Below, piece after piece: positions 22,592 to 31,103 of a DNA stretch of 64,000 bases (position 1 is the stretch's first letter; every line of letters begins with the position of its first letter). The DNA is from Nostocoides sp. HKS02 (GTDB taxonomy: Bacteria > Actinomycetota > Actinomycetes > Actinomycetales > Dermatophilaceae), in contig NZ_CP046121.1 in the NCBI RefSeq assembly GCF_009707485.1, forward strand, positions 868,001-932,000, written 5' to 3'. A program made the position numbers and the translations under genes. The notes below the pieces were generated by a model, which saw only the letters and a program-made list of their open reading frames with translations, was not told the DNA's origin and ran no database searches.

Positions 22592-23122
22592 GTGACGACC
22601 CGTGTCGTCGAGGTCGCGCCCGACCGGCTCGACGGGTGGCTGAAGCGGTTCGCCGCCGCCAACGCCGAGCCGGAGGCGCCCCAGCGCATCGTCGCGCGCG
22701 AGGCGTTCGCCCACGATCCGCTCGCGGTGCTGCTCATCCGCCGCGGCGGGTATGCCGTGGGGCTGGCCCGCGGGCCGGCGTTCACCGACTCCAAGGTCGG
22801 CACCCGCCACGTCCAGTCCCGCACGGCAGCCGGTGGCTGGTCCCAGCAGCGGTTCGCCCGACGCCGGGGCAACCAGGCCGACGAGCTCGTCCGCGCCGTC
22901 GCCGAGCACGCGCTGCGGATCCTGCCGCGCGGCATACCGGCGGCTCTGGTGGTGGGCGGGGACAAGGCGCTCGTGCGCGCGGTCCTCGACGACCCACGGC
23001 TGGCCCACCTCGACCGACTGCCGCGGCGTGAGCTCTACGACCTGCCCGACCCGCGTCGGGCGGTGCTCGAGGAAGCCCTCAAGCGGGGCCGGGCAGTGCG
23101 CATCACGATCGAGGAGACCTGA
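22592..23122 (+). CDS. Actinobacterial VLRF1-type (Vms1/eRF1-like) peptidyl-tRNA hydrolase domain protein
   Basis: A 176-residue protein resembling the acVLRF1 family, bacterial relatives of the eukaryotic ribosome-rescue nuclease Vms1/ANKZF1. The key segment is RTAAGGWSQQRFARRRGNQA, carrying the GxxQ-type catalytic loop, followed by ALVVGGDKALVRAVL. It probably cleaves peptidyl-tRNA on stalled ribosomes, by analogy. GTG start 16 bases after sufT, so it may be co-transcribed with suf. The family call is from motif memory; substrate details are inference. Confidence 0.8.
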   Translation: MTTRVVEVAPDRLDGWLKRFAAANAEPEAPQRIVAREAFAHDPLAVLLIRRGGYAVGLARGPAFTDSKVGTRHVQSRTAAGGWSQQRFARRRGNQADELVRAVAEHALRILPRGIPAALVVGGDKALVRAVLDDPRLAHLDRLPRRELYDLPDPRRAVLEEALKRGRAVRITIEET

Positions 23123-23167
23123 GCCTGAGCCTGGGTCTGGCCCGGCTGGCCCATCTTGCCCGCCCGG

Positions 23168-24082
23168 CTACTCGACGTTCGCGACGCTCAACGTGTCGCA
23201 CTGGTTGAGGTCACCGGTCTGGTAGCCGGTCGTGAACCACTTCTGGCGGGCGGCCGCCGAGCCGTGGGTCCAGGTCTCGGGGGAGACCTGACCCTGGGTC
23301 TTCTGCTGGATGCGGTCGTCCCCGACCGACGAGGCGGCCGAGAGGGCGTCCTTGATGTCGGTCGCCGTCAGCGGCTTGAGCAGGGTGGTCCCGGCCTTGT
23401 CCTTGGTGGTGGCGGCGTGGTTGGCCCAGACGCCCCCGAGGCAGTCGGCCATCAGCTCGATACGCACGGAGCCGCTCTGCGCACCCGTGGGACCCTGCTG
23501 GGCCTTGTCGAGCAGGCCGAGGAGGTCCTGGATGTGGTGGCCGTACTCGTGCGCCACGACGTACTCCTGGGCCAGGGGGCCGCTGCTGGACCCGAACTGG
23601 CTCGACAGGATCTTGAAGAAGCTGGCGTCGATGTAGACCTGCTTGTCGAGCGGGCAGTAGAACGGGCCGACCTGGTTGGACGCGGTCCCGCAGGCCGACT
23701 GGGTGGTGCCGTTGTAGAGGATCGTCTTGGCCGGGGTGTAGGCGCGGCCATGGCGGGGCAGCTCGGCCGCCCAGAAGGCGTTGACGGAGTTCACGGTGCC
23801 GACGACCCGGCAGGTGTCGTCGCGGTTGGCGTCGGCACCGGTCTTGCACCGGGCGAAGGCGTTCGGGTCCTCGGTGCCGCCCGGTTGCACCTGGGTCTGG
23901 TCGATGCTGCCGCCGGGGTTGGTCGGGAGCTGACCGGGGTTGATGCCGAGGATCACGGCGATGATCAGGACGATGACGCCCCCGATGCCGCCGCCGATGA
24001 CCAGGCCGCCGGGCGCGCCGCCACCGCCTCCGCCCGACCCCACCTGAGAGGTGTCGAGCTGGGCGTTGTCGTTGAAGCTCAT
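23168..24082 (-). CDS. YpfJ-type neutral zinc metallopeptidase, membrane-anchored
   Basis: A 304-residue protein. The N-terminal ~30 residues are Gly-rich and polar, then one membrane helix (VIGGGIGGVIVLIIAVILGI), then an extracytoplasmic domain. The zinc motif HEYGHH is in EYVVAHEYGHHIQDLL near residue 177, with a likely third ligand in IELMADCLGGVW. Cysteines in FARCKTG, DTCRVV, SACGTA and FYCPL may form disulfides. The physiological substrate is unknown. It is divergent from the ABC-F gene. Confidence 0.92.
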   Translation of the reverse strand: MSFNDNAQLDTSQVGSGGGGGGAPGGLVIGGGIGGVIVLIIAVILGINPGQLPTNPGGSIDQTQVQPGGTEDPNAFARCKTGADANRDDTCRVVGTVNSVNAFWAAELPRHGRAYTPAKTILYNGTTQSACGTASNQVGPFYCPLDKQVYIDASFFKILSSQFGSSSGPLAQEYVVAHEYGHHIQDLLGLLDKAQQGPTGAQSGSVRIELMADCLGGVWANHAATTKDKAGTTLLKPLTATDIKDALSAASSVGDDRIQQKTQGQVSPETWTHGSAAARQKWFTTGYQTGDLNQCDTLSVANVE

Positions 24083-24194
24083 CGGGCCCCTCCGCGGTCT
24101 GGTGTGCGTGTCAGGTCTGGATGTCAGGTTGTGTGCCAGGTGGTGTGTCAGGCGTGCGTCTCGCCGCGTGTCAACCCCGCGCAGCGCTGCCGGT

Positions 24195-24200
24195 TAGACT
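24195..24200 (+). promoter_or_regulatory. Possible -10 box upstream of ABC-F gene
   Basis: TAGACT at 24195-24200, about 77 bases before the GTG start. It lies in the 194-base gap between the peptidase and ABC-F genes. That gap also holds several scattered GTCAGG copies (24110-24150) of no clear meaning. Weak call without a -35 box. Confidence 0.25.
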
Positions 24201-24276
24201 AGTGACCTCAGCCCTTGCGCGCGCCGCGGCAGATCGCCCGAGCGTCCCACCCCCTGTCGATGTCTGGAGTTCCGTC

Positions 24277-25879
24277 GTGATTGCCGCCAGTGGGATCGAG
24301 CTGCGTGCTGGGTCCCGCCTCCTGCTCGACGGCGCGACGTTCCGGATCGCGGCAGGCGACCGGGTCGGCCTCGTCGGGCGCAACGGCGCGGGCAAGACGA
24401 CCCTGACGAAGGTGCTCGCGGGGCAGGGGCAGCCGGCCGCCGGCAGTGTCACGAGCAGCGGCGAGGTGGGCTACCTCCCGCAGGACCCGCGCACCGGGGA
24501 CCTGCACGTGCTGGCCCGTGACCGCATCCTGTCCGCCCGCGGTCTGGACCGGATCATCACCCAGATGCGCGAGGCCGAGGTCGCGATGGCCAGCCCCGAC
24601 GACGAGACCCGCGACAAGGCGATGCGGCGCTACGCGCGCCTCGAGGGGGAGTTCACGGCCCAGGGCGGGTATGCCGCGGAGTCCGAGGCCGCGACCATCG
24701 CCAGCGCCCTGTCGCTGGAGGAGCGGGTGCTGGGCCAGCCGCTCGGCACGCTGTCCGGTGGGCAGCGCCGCCGGGTCGAGCTGTCGCGGATCCTGTTCTC
24801 CGGCGCCGCCACCCTCCTGCTCGACGAGCCGACCAACCACCTCGACGCCGACTCGATCGCGTGGCTGCGCGACTACCTCAAGGGCTACCAGGGTGGTCTG
24901 GTGGTCATCAGCCACGACGTCGACCTGCTCAACGACGTGGTCAACCGGGTCTTCCACCTCGACGCCAACCGCGGCGAGCTCGACCTCTACAACGTCGGCT
25001 GGAAGCCCTACCTCCAGCAGCGCGAGACGGACGAGCGCGCCCGCAAGCGGGAGTACGCCAACGCCACCAAGAAGGCCTCGGCCCTCATGGAGCAGGCCGA
25101 GAAGATGCGCGCCAAGGCGACCAAGGCCGTCGCCGCCCAGAACATGATCAAGCGCGCGGAGCGCATGCTTGCCAGCGTCGAGGGGGAGCGGACCAGCGAC
25201 AAGGTCGCCAAGCTGCGCTTCCCCGAGCCGGCGCCCTGTGGCCGCACGCCGCTGCGGGCGAGCGGGCTGTCCCGGTCCTACGGCAGCCAGGAGGTCTTCA
25301 CCGACGTCGACCTGGCCATCGACCGCGGGTCGCGGGTCGTCGTGCTGGGTCTCAACGGCGCGGGCAAGACCACGCTGCTGCGGATGCTGGCCGGGGTGGA
25401 CACCCCCGACACCGGCCAGGTCGAGCCGGGGCACGGGCTCAAGCTGGGCTACTACGCCCAGGAGCACGAGAACCTCGACGTCAGCCGGTCGGTGCTGGCC
25501 AACATGAAGTCGGCAGCCCCGGACTCGTTCGGCGAGACCGAGGTCCGCAAGGTGCTCGGGTCGTTCCTGTTCAGCGGTGACGACGTCGACAAGCCCGCGG
25601 CCGTGCTGTCCGGCGGCGAGAAGACCCGGCTGTCCCTGGCGATGCTGGTTGTCTCCTCCGCCAACGTCCTGCTGCTCGACGAGCCGACCAACAACCTCGA
25701 CCCAGCGTCGCGCGAGGAGATCCTCGGGGCGCTGCGGACCTACAAGGGCGCGGTCGTGCTCGTGACGCACGACGAGGGGGGCGGTCGAGGCCCTGGAGCC
25801 CGAGCGCATCCTGCTGCTGCCCGACGGCGTCGAGGACCTGTGGGGTCAGGACTACCTCGACCTCATCTCGCTGGCCTGA
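24277..25879 (+). CDS. ABC-F family ATP-binding protein (one frameshift near 3' end)
   Basis: Soluble twin-ABC ATPase, about 533 residues, with no membrane domain; ABC-F proteins act on ribosomes. The first domain has LVGRNGAGKTTLTKVLAG and LSGGQRRRVELSRIL. The second has VLGLNGAGKTTLLRMLAG and LSGGEKTRLSLAMLV. The linker between them is Lys/Arg/Glu-rich helices. The frame breaks at the G run 25776-25781. Removing one G gives VTHDEGAVEALEPERILLLPDGVEDLW and a stop at 25877-25879. GTG start with GGAG 7 bases upstream. Etta/Uup-like role rather than drug resistance is a guess. Confidence 0.93.
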
Positions 25880-25927
25880 CCCGTACCCCACCGGCGCGCA
25901 CCCACCCGGCCCGCGCGGCATACCCAT

Positions 25928-25961
25928 CTGCAGGAACCTCTGCTTGCAGAGGTTCCTGCAG
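25928..25961. repeat. 34-base perfect inverted repeat, element 1
   Basis: Arms CTGCAGGAACCTCTGC and GCAGAGGTTCCTGCAG are perfect 16-base complements with a 2-base centre. It lies in the 250-base gap between the ABC-F gene and sulfite reductase. It could be a transcript hairpin (terminator without a T tract) or a protein-binding palindrome. Confidence 0.85.
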
Positions 25962-25987
25962 CGGGCCCAGGTTGCACCATGTGCAGG

Positions 25988-26021
25988 GTGCAGCAAGGTC
26001 TGCAAGCAGAGGTTGCTGCAC
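25988..26021. repeat. 34-base inverted repeat, element 2
   Basis: Same architecture as element 1, with arms GTGCAGCAAGGTCTGC and GCAGAGGTTGCTGCAC, 14 of 16 paired and a 2-base centre. Its centre is exactly 60 bases from that of element 1, and both share the half-site GCAGAGGTT. Flanking bases are unrelated, so similarity is confined to the palindromes. Confidence 0.85.
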
Positions 26022-26093
26022 GCAGCACCCCCACCCACGACCCCCGCGAATTGCCCACTCGGCGTGGGGGAATTGGGTTCGGATAATGGACGG

Positions 26094-26123
26094 TTATGCA
26101 ATCCATAAGCCGTTGGGCACAAT
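26094..26123 (+). promoter_or_regulatory. Sulfite reductase promoter with TTATG-N5-CATAA operator
   Basis: TTATG-N5-CATAA at 26094-26108 is a perfect inverted repeat immediately upstream of CACAAT (26118-26123). CACAAT is a -10-like hexamer 6 bases before the GTG at 26130. This predicts a leaderless sulfite reductase mRNA with an operator over the -35 region. The regulator is unknown. Confidence 0.4.
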
Positions 26124-26129
26124 AGATGG

Positions 26130-27788
26130 GTGACGCAGACCCCTACCCGTCCCCAGCGGCAGGCCGGCAAGGCCACTGGCGCGTGGGCCGACGGCGACCG
26201 CACGCCATTGAACCCCAACGAGGAGTTCAAGCAGGCCGACGACGGCCTCAACGTGCGGGCCCGCATCGAGGAGGTCTACGCCAAGCAGGGCTTCGCCAGC
26301 ATCCCGGGTGAGGACCTGCGTGGGCGGATGCGCTGGTGGGGGCTCTACACCCAGCGCAAGCCCGGCATCGACGGTGGCAAGACCGCCACCCTCGACCCCA
26401 GCGAGCTCGACGCCGAGTACTTCATGCTCCGGGTCCGCAGCGACGGCGGCGCCCTCGACGGCGACCAGCTGCGCACCGTCGCCGAGATCAGCCGCGAGTT
26501 CGCGCGCGACACCGCCGACGTCACCGACCGGCAGAACATCCAGCTGCACTGGATCCGGGTCGAGGACGTGCCCGAGATCTGGCGGCGGCTGGAGTCCGTC
26601 GGCCTGACGACCGCCGAGGCGTGCGGTGACACCCCGCGCGTGATCCTCGGCTCACCCGTGGCCGGTATCGCCGCTGACGAGGTGCTGGACGGCAGCCCGG
26701 CCGTGCGCGAGATCCTCGAGCGCTACATCGGCAGCCCCGAGTTCTCCAACCTGCCCCGCAAGTTCAAGACCGCGATCTCGGGCAGCCCCAGCCTCGACGT
26801 CGCGCACGAGGTCAACGACATCTCGTTCGTGGGGGTCGACCACCCCGAGCACGGCCCCGGCTTCGACCTCTGGGTGGGCGGCGGCCTGTCCACCAACCCG
26901 ATGTTCGCGCAGCGTCTCGGCGCCTGGGTGCCGCTGGCGGAGGTCCCCGAGGTCTGGAAGGGCGTCGTCTCGATCTTCCGCGACTACGGCTACCGGCGGC
27001 TGCGCAACCGGGCGCGGCTGAAGTTCCTCATGGCCGACTGGGGCCCCGAGAAGTTCCGCGAGGTGCTCGAGACGGAATACCTCGAGCGACCCCTGCTCGA
27101 CGGACCACCCCCGCCACCGCCGTCCGAACACCGTCGCGACCACGTGGGCGTCCACCCCCAGAAGGACGGTAACTTCTGGGTCGGCGTCGCCCCTGTCGCC
27201 GGTCGCGTCAGTGGCACGACCCTGTATGCCGTGTCCGAGCTGGCCGCGCGCCACGGTTCGGGGCGTGTGCGACTCACCGCGCACCAGAAGATCCTCGTCC
27301 TCGACGTGCCCCAGAAGCAGGTCGCGGCCCTGACGGCGGCTCTCGAGGACGTCGGACTCCCGGCGGCACCGAGTGAGTGGCGGCGCGGTGTGATGGCGTG
27401 CACGGGCATCGAGTTCTGCAAGCTCGCACTGGTGGAGACCAAGGCTCGCGCGCAGACCGTGATCGCCGAGATGGAGCGGCGACTGCCCGACTTCGACGTC
27501 CCGTTCTCGATCCACCTCAACGGCTGCCCGAACTCGTGCGCCCGCACCCAGGTCGCCGACATCGGTCTCAAGGGCATGGTCCAGACCGACGACGACGGCC
27601 ACCTGGTCGAGATCTTCCAGGTGCACCTCGGTGGCGGCCTCGGCACCGAGCCGCAGCTGGCCCGCAAGACTCGCGCGCTCAAGGTGCGCGCCGAGGACCT
27701 GCCCGAGTACGTCGAGCGGCTGGCAGGCCGGTTCCTCGAGCAGCGCGAGGGCGAGGAGTCCCTTCGCGCACTGGGCCCACCGGGCTGA
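26130..27788 (+). CDS. sir: Assimilatory sulfite (nitrite/sulfite) reductase, ferredoxin type
   Basis: Siroheme and [4Fe-4S] enzyme that reduces sulfite to sulfide with six electrons, 552 residues. Two nitrite/sulfite reductase half-domains are visible; TDRQNIQLHWIRVEDVPEI is in the first half. The cluster/siroheme cysteines are CTGIEFCKLA and LNGCPNSCARTQ at about residues 429-435 and 467-471. It resembles mycobacterial SirA rather than a nitrite reductase, given the sulfate-assimilation genes that follow. A Pro-rich loop (GPPPPPPSEH) lies near residue 330. It opens the sulfur operon and probably starts with a leaderless GTG. Confidence 0.95.
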   Translation: MTQTPTRPQRQAGKATGAWADGDRTPLNPNEEFKQADDGLNVRARIEEVYAKQGFASIPGEDLRGRMRWWGLYTQRKPGIDGGKTATLDPSELDAEYFMLRVRSDGGALDGDQLRTVAEISREFARDTADVTDRQNIQLHWIRVEDVPEIWRRLESVGLTTAEACGDTPRVILGSPVAGIAADEVLDGSPAVREILERYIGSPEFSNLPRKFKTAISGSPSLDVAHEVNDISFVGVDHPEHGPGFDLWVGGGLSTNPMFAQRLGAWVPLAEVPEVWKGVVSIFRDYGYRRLRNRARLKFLMADWGPEKFREVLETEYLERPLLDGPPPPPPSEHRRDHVGVHPQKDGNFWVGVAPVAGRVSGTTLYAVSELAARHGSGRVRLTAHQKILVLDVPQKQVAALTAALEDVGLPAAPSEWRRGVMACTGIEFCKLALVETKARAQTVIAEMERRLPDFDVPFSIHLNGCPNSCARTQVADIGLKGMVQTDDDGHLVEIFQVHLGGGLGTEPQLARKTRALKVRAEDLPEYVERLAGRFLEQREGEESLRALGPPG

Positions 27789-27803
27789 CGAGGACGACCT
27801 GCG

Positions 27804-28025
27804 ATGAGCGAGTCGATCCGGTCGAGCGCGCTCTACTACTGCCCGTTCTGCGCCGAGGAGGACCTCCGCCCGGTGGAAGAGCCACAGGGGGCCTGGCGTT
27901 GCAACGCGTGCGCGCGCGTCTTCACCGTGTCGCTCAAAGCCGTCGACGCGACGCACATCCCTGGCCGGCTCCGCGAGGAAGCCGAGCTCCGGCAGGCCGA
28001 GTTCGAGAAGGAGTCCACGTCATGA
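27804..28025 (+). CDS. Small zinc-ribbon protein of the sulfate-assimilation operon
   Basis: A 73-residue protein with two CxxC knuckles, YYCPFCAEEDLRP and WRCNACARVF, spaced as in a rubredoxin-like zinc ribbon, followed by a charged helix (RLREEAELRQAEFEKE). A small gene in this place between sulfite reductase and cysH is common in actinobacterial sulfur operons, but its function is unknown. It starts 15 bases after sir and its stop overlaps the cysH ATG. Confidence 0.85.
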   Translation: MSESIRSSALYYCPFCAEEDLRPVEEPQGAWRCNACARVFTVSLKAVDATHIPGRLREEAELRQAEFEKESTS

Positions 28026-28774
28026 CCGCTGTGACCGAAACCCGCTCCGTGCCGGAGCTGCGGGCGCTCGCCGACGAAGGCGCCGCCCGCTTTGCCGCGC
28101 TCGAGGCGGATCCCGCGAACGCGGCATACGACCGGCGGGTCGAGCTCGCTCGGCAGGCACTGGTGTGGGCCGCTGAGACGTTCGGCGAACAGCTGACCGT
28201 GGCCTCCTCGATGGGTGACGAGGTGCTCGTGCACCTCGTCGGCACCAGCATCCCGGGGGCGGACGTGTTCTTCCTCGACACCGGGTACCACTTCGCCGAG
28301 ACCCTGGGCACGCGCGACGCCTACCAGGCCATGCTGCCGCTGCAGATCCGGACGATCCTGCCGCTGCTCACGGTGCCGCAGCAGGATGCCGAGTACGGCA
28401 CCAAGCTGCACGACCGCGACCCCGACGCGTGCTGCGCTATGCGCAAGGTCGAGCCGCTCAACCGGGCCCTGTCGACCCACCAGGCGTGGGTGACGGGCAT
28501 GCGCCGGGTCGACGCTCCGACCCGCACCGACATCGGCCTCGTGGGCTGGGACGAGCGGCGGCAGATGGTCAAGCTCAACCCGATCGCCGCCTGGACCGAC
28601 GACGACGTCGACCGCTACGTCGACGAGCACCAGGTGTTCCTCAACCCGCTGCGGCAGGAGGGCTACGCCTCGATCGGCTGCGCCCCCTGCACCCGACCCG
28701 TGGCCGAGGGTGAAGACGCCAGGGCCGGCCGCTGGGCCGGCAAGGACAAGACCGAATGCGGGCTGCACACATGA
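28022..28774 (+). CDS. cysH: Adenylyl-sulfate (APS) reductase CysH
   Basis: Reduces adenylyl sulfate to sulfite. The 250-residue protein has the PP-loop-derived nucleotide site (VASSMGDEVLVHLV) and a DTGYHF motif. The [4Fe-4S]-binding cysteines are DACCAMRKVEP and IGCAPCTRP, and the C-terminal ECGLH carries the catalytic Cys. The paired cluster cysteines, with no cysC kinase in the operon, indicate APS rather than PAPS as substrate. ATG overlaps the zinc-ribbon stop; the stop overlaps cysD. Confidence 0.95.
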   Translation: MTAVTETRSVPELRALADEGAARFAALEADPANAAYDRRVELARQALVWAAETFGEQLTVASSMGDEVLVHLVGTSIPGADVFFLDTGYHFAETLGTRDAYQAMLPLQIRTILPLLTVPQQDAEYGTKLHDRDPDACCAMRKVEPLNRALSTHQAWVTGMRRVDAPTRTDIGLVGWDERRQMVKLNPIAAWTDDDVDRYVDEHQVFLNPLRQEGYASIGCAPCTRPVAEGEDARAGRWAGKDKTECGLHT

Positions 28775-29754
28775 CGACGACCCCGACCACCCACCCGGCC
28801 CAGCCGGTCCGTGCTGCCGTGGCTACCGAGGCGCTGCCGACCGAGGCGCTGCCTGCGGAGTACACCCTCGACCACCTCGACCACCTCGAGTCCGAGGCGA
28901 TCCACATCTTCCGGGAGGTGGCGGGGGAGTTCGAGCGCCCCGTCATCCTATTCTCCGGTGGCAAGGACTCGGTCGTGATGGTGCACCTCGCGCTCAAGGC
29001 GTTCGCCCCCGCGCCGCTGCCGTTCACGCTCCTGCACGTCGACACCGGCCACAACTTCCCCGAGGTCCTCGACTACCGCGACGAGACCGTCGCCCGCCTC
29101 GGTGTGCGCCTCGTCGTCGCCCATGTCCAGGACTACCTCGACGACGGGCGGCTTCGCGAACGTCCCGACGGGACGCGGAACCCGCTGCAGACCGTGCCCC
29201 TGCTCGACGCCATCGAGGCCGGCAAGTTCGACGCCGTCTTCGGTGGTGGACGCCGTGACGAGGAGAAGGCCCGCGCCAAGGAACGGGTGTTCAGCCTTCG
29301 CGACTCGTTCGGCGCGTGGGACCCGCGACGGCAGCGTCCCGAGCTGTGGGACCTCTACAACGGCAAGCACGCCCCAGGCGAGCACGTCCGCGTGTTCCCG
29401 CTGTCGAACTGGACCGAGCTCGACGTCTGGCGCTACATCGAGCGCGAGGGGATCGTCCTGCCCGATCTCTACTACGCCCACGAGCGCGAGGTGTTCGAGC
29501 GCGACGGGATGTGGCTGTCGGCGGGGGAGTGGGGCGGCCCCAAGGCCAACGAGCGCGTCCAGTCGCGGACCGTCCGCTACCGCACGGTCGGTGACATGAG
29601 CTGCACCGGCGCCGTCGACTCCGCAGCCACCGACGTTGCCGGCGTGATCCTCGAGCTCGCCGCATCCCGGCTCACCGAGCGAGGCGCGACCAGGGCAGAC
29701 GACCGGATGTCCGAGGCCGCCATGGAGGACCGTAAGAAGCAGGGGTACTTCTGA
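28771..29754 (+). CDS. cysD: Sulfate adenylyltransferase subunit 2 CysD
   Basis: Catalytic subunit of ATP sulfurylase, 327 residues. PP-loop LFSGGKDSVVMVHLALKAF near residue 61, then the LLHVDTGHNFPEVLDYRD and FGGGRRDEEKARAKER blocks. The C-terminus is RKKQGYF, as usual for CysD. The first ~25 residues are a low-complexity Thr/Pro/Ala tail that differs between homologues. ATG overlaps the cysH stop; the end overlaps cysN as TGATG. Confidence 0.97.
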   Translation: MTTTPTTHPAQPVRAAVATEALPTEALPAEYTLDHLDHLESEAIHIFREVAGEFERPVILFSGGKDSVVMVHLALKAFAPAPLPFTLLHVDTGHNFPEVLDYRDETVARLGVRLVVAHVQDYLDDGRLRERPDGTRNPLQTVPLLDAIEAGKFDAVFGGGRRDEEKARAKERVFSLRDSFGAWDPRRQRPELWDLYNGKHAPGEHVRVFPLSNWTELDVWRYIEREGIVLPDLYYAHEREVFERDGMWLSAGEWGGPKANERVQSRTVRYRTVGDMSCTGAVDSAATDVAGVILELAASRLTERGATRADDRMSEAAMEDRKKQGYF

Positions 29755-31103
29755 TGACCACCACCCCTCAGATCCAGGGCGAGGTCCTCGCACCGGCCCA
29801 GGCACCCGCCCGTCGCCACGACCTGCTGCGCCTGGCCACGGCGGGCTCGGTGGACGACGGCAAGTCCACCTTGGTCGGCCGCCTGCTCTACGACACCAAG
29901 TCCGTCCTCGCCGACCAGCTCGACGCTGTCGAGCGGGTCAGCCGCGAGCGCGGCCTCGACGCCGCCGACCTGGCGCTGCTGACCGACGGCTTGCGGGCCG
30001 AGCGCGAGCAGGGCATCACCATCGACGTGGCGTACCGCTACTTCTCGACGGCCACCCGGTCCTACGTCCTCGCCGACACCCCCGGGCACGTCCAGTACAC
30101 CCGCAACATGGTCACGGGCGCCTCGACCGCGGAGCTGGCCCTCATCCTCATCGACGCCCGTCACGGTGTGGTCGAGCAGACCCGTCGTCACCTCGCAGTG
30201 ACCGGCCTGCTCGGGGTGCGGCACGTCGCCGTCGCGGTCAACAAGATGGACCTCGTCGACTGGGACCAAGCGCGCTTCGACGCCATCGTCGCCGAGTTCA
30301 CCCGGCACGCAACGCGGTTCGGCATCGAGGATGTCGTCGCCGTCCCCGTATCCGCGCTGTTCGGCGACAACGTGGTCGACCGCTCCGAGCGGGCGGCCTG
30401 GTACACCGGCCCCACGCTGCTGGAGCACCTGGAGGCGGTGCCGGTCGGCATCGACCCGTCCACCCAGCCGCTGCGGATGCCCGTGCAGTACGTCATCCGC
30501 CCCCAGAGCGCCGAGCACCCCGACTACCGCGGGTATGCCGGCCGGCTGGCGTCCGGGGTCGTGCGCCCCGGCGACCAGGTCGCCGTCCTCCCGAGCGGGC
30601 GCACGACGACCGTGGCCGGCATCGACCGGGCGCGCGCCGACGGGTCGGTCGAAGCCCTCGACGTCGCCTTCGCGCCCCAGTCGGTCGTCCTGCGCCTCGC
30701 CGACGACCTCGACGTCTCGCGGGGCGACCTCGTGGCGTCGGCGCAGCAGCCTGGCCTGCTCACCCGTTCGCTCGCGGGCACCGTCGCGGTCCTCTCCGAG
30801 CGCCCGCTGCGACAGCGTGACCGCGTACTGCTGCGGGTCGGCACCCGGACGGTTCGGGCCATGGTCGACGACATCGTCGACCAGCTCGACATTGCGAGCA
30901 TGGAGCACCGTTCGGCCCCGGACGGCCTCGCGCTGAACGCCATGGGACGGGTGCGGATCCGGCTTGCCGAGGACATCGCGATCGACGACTACCGCGACCT
31001 GCGCCGCACCGGCTCGTTCCTGCTCATCGACGAGGCCGACGGCGCCACGCTCGCCGCGGGCATGGCCGACTCCCCCGACCGCAGCGCAGGCGAAGGCATC
31101 TGA
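29754..31103 (+). CDS. cysN: Sulfate adenylyltransferase subunit 1 CysN (GTPase)
   Basis: GTPase subunit that drives APS formation by CysD. It is 449 residues with EF-Tu-like motifs: G1 AGSVDDGKSTLVGRLLYD, G3 ADTPGHVQYTRNM and G4 VAVNKMDL, followed by beta-barrel domains. It ends without the C-terminal APS kinase (CysC) domain found fused in mycobacteria, and no separate cysC is present here. The stop overlaps cysG (TGATG). Confidence 0.97.
   Translation: MTTTPQIQGEVLAPAQAPARRHDLLRLATAGSVDDGKSTLVGRLLYDTKSVLADQLDAVERVSRERGLDAADLALLTDGLRAEREQGITIDVAYRYFSTATRSYVLADTPGHVQYTRNMVTGASTAELALILIDARHGVVEQTRRHLAVTGLLGVRHVAVAVNKMDLVDWDQARFDAIVAEFTRHATRFGIEDVVAVPVSALFGDNVVDRSERAAWYTGPTLLEHLEAVPVGIDPSTQPLRMPVQYVIRPQSAEHPDYRGYAGRLASGVVRPGDQVAVLPSGRTTTVAGIDRARADGSVEALDVAFAPQSVVLRLADDLDVSRGDLVASAQQPGLLTRSLAGTVAVLSERPLRQRDRVLLRVGTRTVRAMVDDIVDQLDIASMEHRSAPDGLALNAMGRVRIRLAEDIAIDDYRDLRRTGSFLLIDEADGATLAAGMADSPDRSAGEGI

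Noticed and set aside
25928..26021. A MITE or insertion-sequence remnant
   Set aside because: No target-site duplication, no transposase fragment, and similarity is limited to the two palindromes.
29754..31103. CysN-CysC fusion as in mycobacteria
   Set aside because: The protein ends at 449 residues without an APS-kinase P-loop domain, and CysH has the Fe-S cysteines of an APS reductase.
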